A stretch of 64,000 bases of DNA, taken from positions 310,001 to 374,000 of the forward strand of contig NZ_CP017146.1 in assembly GCF_009930795.1 (NCBI RefSeq), written 5' to 3'. Position 1 is the first letter of the stretch. Each line of letters opens with the position of its first letter. The stretch is from Marisediminicola antarctica. Lineage in GTDB: Bacteria; Actinomycetota; Actinomycetes; Actinomycetales; Microbacteriaceae. This document shows positions 52,906 to 60,980 of the stretch, one piece after another. The translations under genes were made by a program, and so were the position numbers. A model generated the notes under the pieces. It made no database searches, was not told the origin of the DNA, and saw nothing but the letters and a program-made list of their open reading frames with translations.

Positions 52906-54009
52906 ATGACGACAGCTCCCAACGAAAGAAGCACCGTGCCGCTCTTCTCCCCGACCACCCTCGGCTCCCTCTCTCTCAGCAACCGGGTCGTGATGGCGCC
53001 GCTCACGCGCGTTCGCTCCGGAGAGACCGGGGTGCCGAACGATCTCGTCGTGGAGTATTATTCCCAGCGCGCGACCACCGGCCTGATCGTCTCCGAGGGC
53101 ACCTACACGAGTGCCGAGAGCCAGTCCTACCCCGGCCAGCCCGGAATCGTCAGCCCCGGGCAGATCGAGGGCTGGCGCCGCGTCGCCGATGCCGTCCACG
53201 GGAAGGGCGGGCTCATCGTGATGCAGCTCATGCACGGCGGCCGTGTCACGCACCCCTCGATCAACGGCGGCAACCAGCCCATCGCGCCGAGCGCCGTCGC
53301 GATCGCCGGCGATGTTCGAACCCCCGACGGCAAGCTTCCCTACCCCGTTCCGCACGCGCCGTCCGAGGCCGAGATCAGCGGGCTTGTCGCCGAGCACGTG
53401 CTCGCCGCCCGCAACGCCATCAGCGCCGGATTCGACGGCGTCGAGGTGCACTCCGCGAACGGCTACCTGCTGCACGAGTTCCTCTCGCCGGTCTCCAACG
53501 TGCGCGATGACTCCTACGGCGGGTCGCCCGCGAACCGCGCCCGCTTCGGCATCGAGGTCATCACCGCCGTCGCCGACGAGATCGGGGCCGACCGCGTCGG
53601 CGTGCGCATCTCGCCGTCCCACAACATCCAGGACGTCGCCGAGACGGATGCCGATGAGACTCGCGCCACCTATGAGGCGCTCGTCGACGGTATCGCCCCG
53701 CTCGGACTCGCCTACCTGAGCGTGCTGCACGCGGAGCCGGCAGGCGAGCTCGTGCAGCACCTGCGCGCGCGCTTCGGCGGCCCGCTGATGGCCAACAGCG
53801 GCTTCGGCGTTGTGACCACGCGCGATGACGCGGAGCAGCTCATCGCCGACGACTCGGCCGACGTGATCGCGGTCGGCCGCATGATCATCGCCAATCCCGA
53901 CCTCGTGCGCCGCTGGAGCGAGCGCCGTGAGGTGAACGAGCCCGATGCGTCGACGTTCTACGGCACGGACGAGCGCGGCTACACCGACTACCCGGCGCTC
54001 GCGAGCTGA
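52906..54009 (+). CDS. Old-yellow-enzyme-family NADH:flavin oxidoreductase
   Basis: The protein (367 aa from ATG 52906) is a TIM-barrel FMN ene-reductase: LFSPTTLGSLSLSNRVVMAPL, QLMHGGRVTHPSING, the substrate-binding HSANGYLLHEFLSP (His/Asn pair) and the phosphate loop ADVIAVGRMIIANPDLV. It reduces activated C=C bonds, such as enones. GGAGG touches ATG 52906, so GTG 52937 with GAAAGAAG upstream is an alternative start. It is monocistronic. Confidence 0.9.
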   Translation: MTTAPNERSTVPLFSPTTLGSLSLSNRVVMAPLTRVRSGETGVPNDLVVEYYSQRATTGLIVSEGTYTSAESQSYPGQPGIVSPGQIEGWRRVADAVHGKGGLIVMQLMHGGRVTHPSINGGNQPIAPSAVAIAGDVRTPDGKLPYPVPHAPSEAEISGLVAEHVLAARNAISAGFDGVEVHSANGYLLHEFLSPVSNVRDDSYGGSPANRARFGIEVITAVADEIGADRVGVRISPSHNIQDVAETDADETRATYEALVDGIAPLGLAYLSVLHAEPAGELVQHLRARFGGPLMANSGFGVVTTRDDAEQLIADDSADVIAVGRMIIANPDLVRRWSERREVNEPDASTFYGTDERGYTDYPALAS

Positions 54010-54018
54010 CCCGCGGCG

Positions 54019-55497
54019 TCAGTCTGCCGGCATGCTGCCCTGCTGCGGCCGGCGGGGCGGCGGGGCGGCGGGGCGGGGCGGCGCGGCAGGCTCGATCGGG
54101 CTCCTGGGCTCGTCGGGAGCCGTCAGGCCGACCACCTCGAACAACTCGTCCGGTCCCTGGTCGAGCCGGAACGGCGGGTACTCGTCGCGCATGAGCGCGA
54201 CGTAGGCGATCACCCGGAACACCCAGCGGTTGATGCCGAGGATGAAGTCGAACAGGCCCCGCCGGTAGCGGCCGGTGAACAGCAGGATGACCGCCGCGAT
54301 CAGCACGAGAATGCCGATGAGCGAAATGCCGCCTCGGGCTTCGAACCCCGGTGTCTGGTCATCCCACTCCCAGACCTGGCCCGCACTGCCCGTGAGCGCG
54401 CCCAGGATGAGCAGGTGCGGGAGCGCAAGCAGCCACCACTTGACGAGCACGAGGCCATTGGAGAGTTTCTCCGGGTACTCGACGTCGAAGTCGGCGGGGT
54501 ACTCGGTGCTGCTGAGTGAGAACGGCGGATACCGGTCGGTGCCGAGCGCCGAGTAGGAGTAGAAGCCCACGCGCCAACTCCAGCGCAGCACGCCGACATT
54601 GAAGTTGAACAGGCCTCGCGGGTACCGACCGGTGAAGAGGATCGCGAATCCGGCGACGATGGTCGTCACGAGAAACGCGAACCAGAGCACGATGAGCACG
54701 AGATAGTGCGGGATCGCGAGCAGCCACTTCACCAGCCACAACCAGCGCGAGAGCTGCGGGTCGAGCTCGCCGCGCAACCGCGCGGGGTAGACGCCCCGGC
54801 GGTCATCATGAGGCGCACCGACGGGTGTCCCACCACCGAGCCCGGAGGCTCCCAGCACTATCAGCGGGATCCCGAGCACGAGCAGCGGCAACCCGACGAG
54901 CAGAAGAGCGACCGCGGCGGGCCCGATCACGCTCGACCGCACGCCCGCGCGCAACCCGACATCGACGGGAGCCGAGGCATCCGCGTTCATGACGACGATT
55001 GCCCAGTCGCCCGAGGCAAGTTCCCACTCGAGCTCCTGAAACCCGACGCCCTCGACCGACTCGGTCCAGAACTCCTGCTCACCCGGTGGCGCGGGCGTGC
55101 CGGTTCCCAGGATTTCGCGGTAGCGGGGCTGGAACGTGGTGCCCACGGATCTGACGACGGTGTGTTCGACACCCTCGAGGTAGTCGGCGACCTCGTCGGC
55201 GGGCCCGATGCCGAGGAACACCTCGCTCTCGGATCCGGCGGTGCCCTGCAGCGCGAAGCCGAGCACGCCCGCCGGCAGCACGGCATTGTCGACGCTGCCA
55301 TCCACGAAAATCCTGAAGTTCTCGGAGGTGATGGCGTGCCCGTCGGATGCGTACTGCTCCGTCGCCGTGGAGAGGTAGCTGCCCTCCTGCTGCTGCAGCG
55401 CCACCCATCCTGCAGTGAGGCCGAGGGAGCTGAGCGCCAATCCGATGGTCGCGAACAGCACACCGATCACGAGCATCGCGGCGTAGACGAATTTCAT
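54019..55497 (-). CDS. DUF4389 membrane protein
   Basis: The 492-aa protein has an N-terminal TM helix (about 5-30), an extracytoplasmic domain (about 35-185), a TM region (about 190-215) and two DUF4389 domains (about 240-330 and 345-440) sharing the motifs VKWLLAIPHYLVL / VKWWLLALPHLLI and LFTGRYPRGLFNFNVGV / LFTGRYRRGLFDFILGI. The C-terminus is Pro-rich. The function is unknown. No operon partners are apparent, and the next 3' gene is convergent (OYE). Confidence 0.85.
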   Translation of the reverse strand: MKFVYAAMLVIGVLFATIGLALSSLGLTAGWVALQQQEGSYLSTATEQYASDGHAITSENFRIFVDGSVDNAVLPAGVLGFALQGTAGSESEVFLGIGPADEVADYLEGVEHTVVRSVGTTFQPRYREILGTGTPAPPGEQEFWTESVEGVGFQELEWELASGDWAIVVMNADASAPVDVGLRAGVRSSVIGPAAVALLLVGLPLLVLGIPLIVLGASGLGGGTPVGAPHDDRRGVYPARLRGELDPQLSRWLWLVKWLLAIPHYLVLIVLWFAFLVTTIVAGFAILFTGRYPRGLFNFNVGVLRWSWRVGFYSYSALGTDRYPPFSLSSTEYPADFDVEYPEKLSNGLVLVKWWLLALPHLLILGALTGSAGQVWEWDDQTPGFEARGGISLIGILVLIAAVILLFTGRYRRGLFDFILGINRWVFRVIAYVALMRDEYPPFRLDQGPDELFEVVGLTAPDEPRSPIEPAAPPRPAAPPPRRPQQGSMPAD

Positions 55498-55633
55498 GAG
55501 GAGCTCTTCTCGTGTGGCGCCAATTTATCCCGTGGACGATTCAGAATTTCTCGCCGCCGCACGGGGTGTCAACCCCTGTCGGCGGCCGTGGCGGGGCGGA
55601 CCATGCGAATGATGTGGCGTCTGCCCGGCCCGG

Positions 55634-55708
55634 CCCGGTCGGTCCCGGCCCGGTCGGTCCCGGCCCGGTCGGTCCCGGCCCGGTCAGTCCCGACCCGGTC
55701 AGTCCCGA
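55634..55708. repeat. 15-bp tandem repeat, 5 copies, over the aldehyde dehydrogenase stop codon
   Basis: Units of CCCGGTC(G/A)GTCCCG(G/A) start at 55634, 55649, 55664, 55679 and 55694. The last units encode the C-terminus of the aldehyde dehydrogenase, and the stop (55699-55701) lies inside the array. The rest of the 55498-55698 gap has no gene. Confidence 0.85.
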
Positions 55709-57168
55709 CCCAGCCGATGCACCGACTTGAGCGCGAGGTAGGCCGAGACGCCCTCCGGCCCGTACTCGGTGCCGAGCCCGCTGTCTTTGCGCCCGCCGAA
55801 CGGTGCGGCGAGGTTCGAGCCGTAGAAGTTGATGCCGATGCTTCCCGAGTCGATCCGCGCGGCGAGCGACGTCGCGTGCTCCTCGTCGGTACCGAAGATT
55901 GCGCCGCCGAGGCCGAAACTCGAGTCGTTCGCGATGCGCACCGCGTCGGCCTCGTCGGAGTAGGGCAGCACCACGAGCACGGGGCCGAAGATTTCCTCCT
56001 GGGCGACGCGCATCGAGCTCGTCACGTCGCGGAACACCGTTGGCGTCACGTAGTAGCCGCGGTCGAACTCGCTCGGGGTGCCCCCGGTCGCGATGCGCGC
56101 GCCCTCCGCCCGGCCGATCCCGATGTACCCCTCGATGCTCTCGCGCTGGCGCGCCGAGACGACCGGGCCGAACACGGTGAGGGGGTCGAGGGGGTCGCCC
56201 TGCTGGGCCTGCCGCACTTCGCGGACCACCCGCTCGACGGTCTCGTCGTAGAGCGCGACCGGCGCCAGGATGCGCGTGGAGTTGTAGCAGGTCTGTCCCG
56301 TGTTGCGCAGGCAGGTGCGCAGCACGAGCGAGGAGAAGTTGTCGAGGTCCGCGTCGGGCAGCACTATCGCGGCCGATTTGCCGCCGAGTTCCAGCGTGAC
56401 GGGGCGCAGCAGGCTGCCGCACTGCGCCGCGATGATACGGCCGGCCGCGGTCGAGCCCGTGAACGCGACCTTGTCGACGAGCGGGTGCGTGACGAGGTGG
56501 CCGCCAGCGACGCGGCTGCCCGTGACGAGGTTGATCACTCCGGCCGGGATGCCCGCGGCGATCGCGGCCTCGATGAGCACGCGCAGGTCGACGGGCGTCT
56601 CGGATGCCGGCTTGATCACGACGGTGCAGCCGGCGAGCAGCGCCGGGGCCAGCTTGACCATGACGAGCGTCAAGGGGAAGTTCCACGGCGCAATGAGCGC
56701 GCACACACCGATGGGCTGGCGGCGCACGAGCGTGTAGTTGTCGCCGCCGGGGAACGGCCGGCGGTCCTCGGCATCCAGCCACCCGGCGAGTCCGGCGAAG
56801 TAGCGCAGGATGCCCGCGGAGTGGGCGGCGGCCGAGCGGGACTCCGAGATCGGGGTGCCGTTCTCGGCGGTTATGTGCGCGGCCATCGCCGCCCCCCTGA
56901 CCTCGAGCTCGTCGGCGAAGCGGCGCAGCACGACGGCGCGCTCCTCGGCGGCGAGCCTCGACCAGCCCGGTCTCGCGAAGGCCGCCGAGGCGGCGCGGAC
57001 GGCTGCATCGACATCGGCCTCCGAGGCATCCGGAACCGAGCCCCATACCTTCTCCGTCGCCGGGTTGACGATCTCGATGCGGCCGGGCCCGGCGGCCGGG
57101 CGCCACCCGCCGTCGACGAAGACGTCGTCGAAGTAGGCGCTCAGCGTGTTCTGTTCGGTTGTGCTCAC
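55699..57168 (-). CDS. NAD-dependent aldehyde dehydrogenase
   Basis: The 489-aa enzyme has GVCALIAPWNFPLTLVMVKL, the catalytic Glu in VTLELGGKSAAIVLP and the catalytic Cys in LRNTGQTCYNSTRI. It is the last gene of the nine-gene operon and would oxidise the aldehyde made by the P450 and SDR enzymes (CreC-like role). GTG 57168 has AGGAG 7 nt upstream; the gap to the HD gene is 20 bp. Confidence 0.92.
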   Translation of the reverse strand: MSTTEQNTLSAYFDDVFVDGGWRPAAGPGRIEIVNPATEKVWGSVPDASEADVDAAVRAASAAFARPGWSRLAAEERAVVLRRFADELEVRGAAMAAHITAENGTPISESRSAAAHSAGILRYFAGLAGWLDAEDRRPFPGGDNYTLVRRQPIGVCALIAPWNFPLTLVMVKLAPALLAGCTVVIKPASETPVDLRVLIEAAIAAGIPAGVINLVTGSRVAGGHLVTHPLVDKVAFTGSTAAGRIIAAQCGSLLRPVTLELGGKSAAIVLPDADLDNFSSLVLRTCLRNTGQTCYNSTRILAPVALYDETVERVVREVRQAQQGDPLDPLTVFGPVVSARQRESIEGYIGIGRAEGARIATGGTPSEFDRGYYVTPTVFRDVTSSMRVAQEEIFGPVLVVLPYSDEADAVRIANDSSFGLGGAIFGTDEEHATSLAARIDSGSIGINFYGSNLAAPFGGRKDSGLGTEYGPEGVSAYLALKSVHRLGRD

Positions 57169-57188
57169 GGTGCGGCTCCTCGCCTGGG

Positions 57189-57845
57189 TCAGAGAATGTC
57201 GAGCTTGAGCAGCTCGCGGGACCGCGCGAGCTCGGCCGTCGCCATGCGCCTGGCCGCGTCGGTGATGAGCTCGGAGTAGGTCCGCTCGGTGAGCTGCTCG
57301 TAGTATTCGGCCGGGGTCTTGTCGAACCAGCCGGAGGCGAGCGCGATGCCGGCGGGGGTGAAGCGCCACAGCCGGTCGGCGTCGCGCACGAGCTCGTCTT
57401 CGAGGCAGTGCGCAACGGGCCGCGTGTCATGACCGTCGATGATGCGCGTGACGGCGTCAACGACCCCCTCGGGATAGCCGAGCGGGGGAAGCAGGTCCCG
57501 GGCGATGCGGCACCCCTCGACCTCGTGCAGGTAGCGCACGTCGGACGTGCGCCAATCGGCTACGAAGCCCTCGCTGAAGATGCGATCCTCGTCGATCGCC
57601 GACCAGCCGGAGTCATGCAGGAGGATCGCGAGCCGCACCACGAGATCGTCAGCCTGCGGATGCTCGTCGAGCAGCAGTTCGGCAAAGAAGAACGACAGCG
57701 GTGTGTGGGTGTCGTTCTGGCGGGTGCGCAGGAACGGCGCCGCCGCCCGCCATACCTCGTCGAGGCAATCCCGCTCGACGCGGGGCGACTGGCCGGTCGC
57801 GACGGATCCGCCGAGGTCGAGCGGATGCTGGCTCTGAATTGTCAC
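57189..57845 (-). CDS. HD-domain hydrolase 1
   Basis: The 218-aa protein has the HD metal site VRLAILLHDSGWSAIDED and downstream residues HEVEGCRIARDLL, IIDGHDTRP and VRDADRLWRFTPAGIALA. It is a clear paralogue of the HD protein at 60251-60955. HD enzymes are metal phosphohydrolases; in an operon with a phosphate-transferring enzyme pair, removal of an activating phosphate from an intermediate is a reasonable role. Its ATG overlaps the reductase stop (ATGA). Confidence 0.85.
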   Translation of the reverse strand: MTIQSQHPLDLGGSVATGQSPRVERDCLDEVWRAAAPFLRTRQNDTHTPLSFFFAELLLDEHPQADDLVVRLAILLHDSGWSAIDEDRIFSEGFVADWRTSDVRYLHEVEGCRIARDLLPPLGYPEGVVDAVTRIIDGHDTRPVAHCLEDELVRDADRLWRFTPAGIALASGWFDKTPAEYYEQLTERTYSELITDAARRMATAELARSRELLKLDIL

Positions 57846-59119
57846 GCGAGAACTCCTGCTGCTGGTGCCGCGCTAACGACGATGGATTTGAGCGGGACCG
57901 AGCTGTCGGCGGCGAGCCCGGCGGGAATCTGCCCACCCTGGGCGAGCGCGCGCCTGACGGTCATGTAGTCGGGGACACCATTGACGGAGTCGATGGCGAG
58001 CAGGTGACCGGCGCGGTAGTAGAGCACCGAGAACTTCTCGGCCTGCTGGTCGCCGCGCAGCACGATTTGGTCGTACCCCGTCGAGAGCCCCGCGATCTGC
58101 AGCTTGAGGTTGCCCTGGTCCGACCAGAACCACGGCACCGCGTGATACTTGGCCGGCTGCCCTACGAGGGTCGCCGCGGCGACCTTCGCCTGGTCGACCG
58201 CGTTCTGCATCGATTCGAGCCGAACCCGGCCCTCACCCGTGAGCGGATTCGGCATCACAGCGCAGTCGCCGGCGGCGACGACGCCGGGAAGGCTCGTACG
58301 CGCGAACTCGTCCACGACGATTCCGCCCTGGCACTCGAGCCCGAGCTGCTCCGCGATCTCCAGTCGCGGCACGACACCGATGCCGATGAGCACGACTTCG
58401 GCGGCGACGACTTCGCCGTCCTCGAGCGCGACACCGGTGACCCGGCCGTTACTCCCCACCAGTCCGGTGACGCTCATGCCCAGGCGCACGGTGGTACCGC
58501 GGCGCTCGTGCGCGGCACGGTAGAACTCGCTCACCTCGGGGGCGACGGCCCGCGCGATCAGGCGGTCGGCCGTCTCGAGCACGGTGACGTTCTTGCCGAA
58601 CGACCTCGCGGCCGCGGCGGCCTCGAGGCCGATGAATCCGCCGCCGATCACGGCGACCGATTCGGCCGTCGCGAGGTCGGCCTGCAGGCGCCGGGCGTCG
58701 GCCATGTTGCGCAGGTAGCCGACCCCACTCAGCTCCACTCCGGGCAGGGCAAGTCGGCGTGCAGCGGCCCCGACAGTAAGCGCGAGCAGGTCGAAGGAGA
58801 GCACCCTCCCGGCATCCGTCACAGCCTCACCGGCCGTCCCGTCGAAGCGGATCTCACCCACCTGTTCCCCGAGCACGAGACGTATTCCCTTGTCGGCATA
58901 GAACGCGGCGGTGCGCAGTTCGAGCGACTCCTCGTCAGCGGTGCCGGAGAGGAAGGCCTTCGAGAGCGGCGGCAACTGGTAGGGCAGCTGGTTCTCGGCC
59001 CCGACGATCGTGATCGGGTCAGAGTAGCCAAGCTCGCGCATCGTCACGGCCACCTGGACGCCCGACTGGCTCGCTCCGACGATAAGGGTTCCTGGCGACG
59101 GCCGTCGTTGATCAGTCAT
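57842..59119 (-). CDS. Ferredoxin reductase (FAD/NADH, Rieske-type)
   Basis: The 425-aa flavoprotein has PGTLIVGASQSGVQVAVTMR (FAD), SVAVIGGGFIGLEAAAAARS (NAD), the ATG-like ALTVGAAARRLALPGVE and GVVAAGDCAVMPNPL. The C-terminal reductase domain (SDQGNLKLQIAG) is typical of reductases supplying P450s and dioxygenases. It follows the ferredoxin gene, so the pair would pass electrons from NADH to the P450 at the start of the operon. Confidence 0.92.
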   Translation of the reverse strand: MTDQRRPSPGTLIVGASQSGVQVAVTMRELGYSDPITIVGAENQLPYQLPPLSKAFLSGTADEESLELRTAAFYADKGIRLVLGEQVGEIRFDGTAGEAVTDAGRVLSFDLLALTVGAAARRLALPGVELSGVGYLRNMADARRLQADLATAESVAVIGGGFIGLEAAAAARSFGKNVTVLETADRLIARAVAPEVSEFYRAAHERRGTTVRLGMSVTGLVGSNGRVTGVALEDGEVVAAEVVLIGIGVVPRLEIAEQLGLECQGGIVVDEFARTSLPGVVAAGDCAVMPNPLTGEGRVRLESMQNAVDQAKVAAATLVGQPAKYHAVPWFWSDQGNLKLQIAGLSTGYDQIVLRGDQQAEKFSVLYYRAGHLLAIDSVNGVPDYMTVRRALAQGGQIPAGLAADSSVPLKSIVVSAAPAAGVLA

Positions 59120-59130
59120 GGTCGCACTCC

Positions 59131-59505
59131 TCAGATCTGCTCGGGGGCGACGTGCACGGTGAACCCGTTGAAGTCGGCCTGGATGCGCAACTGGCAGGAG
59201 AGGCGGCTGTTCGGCAGCCGCTCGGATGCGGTGCCCTCGAGCATGTCGTCTTCGAGGTCATCCGGTGCGCCGACTAGCTCGAGCGACGCCTCGTCGACGT
59301 AGACGTGGCAGGTCGCGCAGGAGCACGCGCCGCCGCATTCGGCGACGATCCCCGGCACCCCGTTCTTGACGCCGGTCTCCATGACCGAGTCGCCGATGCG
59401 GCCCTCGATCTCGAAGAGCACGCCGCCGGGGGCGTAGTAGCGAATAGTGGGGGCGGCGACCAGGGTCGAGCCGGCGGTGGCGGATTCTGTGGCGTGAGTG
59501 TTCAT
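59131..59505 (-). CDS. 2Fe-2S plant/vertebrate-type ferredoxin
   Basis: The 124-aa protein has the cluster ligands in ECGGACSCATCHVYVDE (Cys-x5-Cys-x2-Cys) and a distal Cys in RLSCQLRIQ, the adrenodoxin/putidaredoxin pattern used with bacterial P450s. A 20-residue N-terminal extension precedes the fold. ATG 59505 overlaps the SDR stop (ATGA). Confidence 0.92.
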   Translation of the reverse strand: MNTHATESATAGSTLVAAPTIRYYAPGGVLFEIEGRIGDSVMETGVKNGVPGIVAECGGACSCATCHVYVDEASLELVGAPDDLEDDMLEGTASERLPNSRLSCQLRIQADFNGFTVHVAPEQI

Positions 59506-60254
59506 AGGAATTGCTTTCCTCCATCGACGACGAGCGTCTGTCCGGTGATGTACCCGGCAGACTCGCTCGCGAGAAACAGTGCGGTTCCGACAATGTCGTC
59601 GGGCAGGCAGGCGCGTTTGATCGCGCCGCGGTCGACCCCATAGGTGCTGGCGTCGTCCATGAGGGCCAGGCTCGCCTCGGTGAGCGTGAAGCCGGGGGCG
59701 ATCGTGTTGACGGTGGTGCCCCGCTCGCCGAGCTCGCGGGCGAGCACCCGCGTCATGCCGATCACGGCGGCTTTCGAAGCGACGTAGTGCATCCAGAGGG
59801 GTGAGCCCGAGAGCACGGTCGCCGACGAGATGTTGATGATCCGCGCCCCCTCCGCGCTGAGCACCGGGGTCGCGGCTACTGTCATGAGCCAGGTGCCCTT
59901 GACGTTGACCGCCATCACCCGGTCCCACTCGGCGGGGTCAATCTCGGTGAACGGGGTGCGGGTCAACGACGAGTAGATCGCCGCGTTGTTGACGAGCACG
60001 TCGATCGGACCGAATGCATCGACGGTGGCCGTGATGACCGCGCCGGTCGACTCGGGGGAGGTCACATCGACGTGCGCCCCGAGGGCGATTCCATCCGCTT
60101 CCCCGATCAGCCTGGCGGTCTCCACAGCCCCAGCGAGGTCGATGTCGGCGGCCACCACATTGGCGCCCTCCGCGGCGAATGCCAGCGCGAACGCGCGGCC
60201 AAGGCCGCGCGCCGCACCGGTGATGACGACGGTGCGCCCCACGAAACCGCTCAT
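59502..60254 (-). CDS. SDR-family alcohol dehydrogenase
   Basis: The 250-aa protein has the classical SDR signature: VVITGAARGLGRAFAL (TGxxxGxG), NNAA, IINISSATVLSG (catalytic Ser), YVASKAAV (Tyr-xxx-Lys). By context it would oxidise an alcohol made by hydroxylation to the aldehyde taken by the ALDH. The start ATG 60254 overlaps the HD2 stop (ATGA). Confidence 0.92.
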   Translation of the reverse strand: MSGFVGRTVVITGAARGLGRAFALAFAAEGANVVAADIDLAGAVETARLIGEADGIALGAHVDVTSPESTGAVITATVDAFGPIDVLVNNAAIYSSLTRTPFTEIDPAEWDRVMAVNVKGTWLMTVAATPVLSAEGARIINISSATVLSGSPLWMHYVASKAAVIGMTRVLARELGERGTTVNTIAPGFTLTEASLALMDDASTYGVDRGAIKRACLPDDIVGTALFLASESAGYITGQTLVVDGGKQFL

Positions 60255-60955
60255 GACTGATCCGCCTCGGAGTCGGCGCGGAGCGCGGTGAGCTCGTCGC
60301 CCACGCTCACCGAGGCGACCGCGGCGAGCGCTCGACCCATCGCCCGCCCCGGCTCCGTGAACAGCTCGTCCTGCACCCGCACAGAGCACAGCCGCAGCGC
60401 CTCCCGGCGGGTGACGCCGAACCAGCGGCACACAGTGTCGATGCCGTGAGGCGTCAGGCGCCATAGCTTGTCGGCATCCTTCACGATCGCGTCATTGAGG
60501 GAGAGGGCCTCGAGCCGGCTGTCGTGTCCGTCGATGATCGCAACAATCTCGTCGCGATCACCGACAGGGATGCCCAGCTCGTCGAGAATCGCGGTCGCAA
60601 TCCTCGCGCCCTCGATCTCGTGGTGGCGCACGAGGTCCTTGCGCCGCCCGCCGGGGGCGATCGCCTCGAGCGCGTCACCCTCCGACACCGTTGACCAGCC
60701 CGTGTCGTGCAGCAGGATCGCCGGCAGTACGACCTCCTCCCGCGCCGTGGGCAGCTGGCTCAGCAGTGCGCTCGCGAGGCCCCACGCGTAGAGCGTGTGG
60801 GCATCGTTGTCGCGCACGCCGAGATAGGGCAGCGCGCGCAACCAGATGGCCGCGTCCCGCCCGCCCGGCGCCACGAGCCCCGGAACGGCGGACCACTCCG
60901 GGATGAGTGGTGAGACGTCCCTCCCGAGCTGACCGGTGACTGTTGATGACGACAT
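60251..60955 (-). CDS. HD-domain hydrolase 2
   Basis: The 234-aa protein has LPAILLHDTGWSTVSEGD, HEIEGARIATAILDELG, IIDGHDSRLEAL and VKDADKLWRLTPHGIDTV. These align with HD1 of the same operon, so the two arose by duplication within it. One may be the phosphohydrolase of the pathway (CreD-like role), but which one is not known. The start ATG 60955 is preceded by AGAAGG; translation before it is not family-like. Confidence 0.85.
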   Translation of the reverse strand: MSSSTVTGQLGRDVSPLIPEWSAVPGLVAPGGRDAAIWLRALPYLGVRDNDAHTLYAWGLASALLSQLPTAREEVVLPAILLHDTGWSTVSEGDALEAIAPGGRRKDLVRHHEIEGARIATAILDELGIPVGDRDEIVAIIDGHDSRLEALSLNDAIVKDADKLWRLTPHGIDTVCRWFGVTRREALRLCSVRVQDELFTEPGRAMGRALAAVASVSVGDELTALRADSEADQS

Positions 60956-60980
60956 GAGGAGCCTTCTGTTCGGTTCGGGA

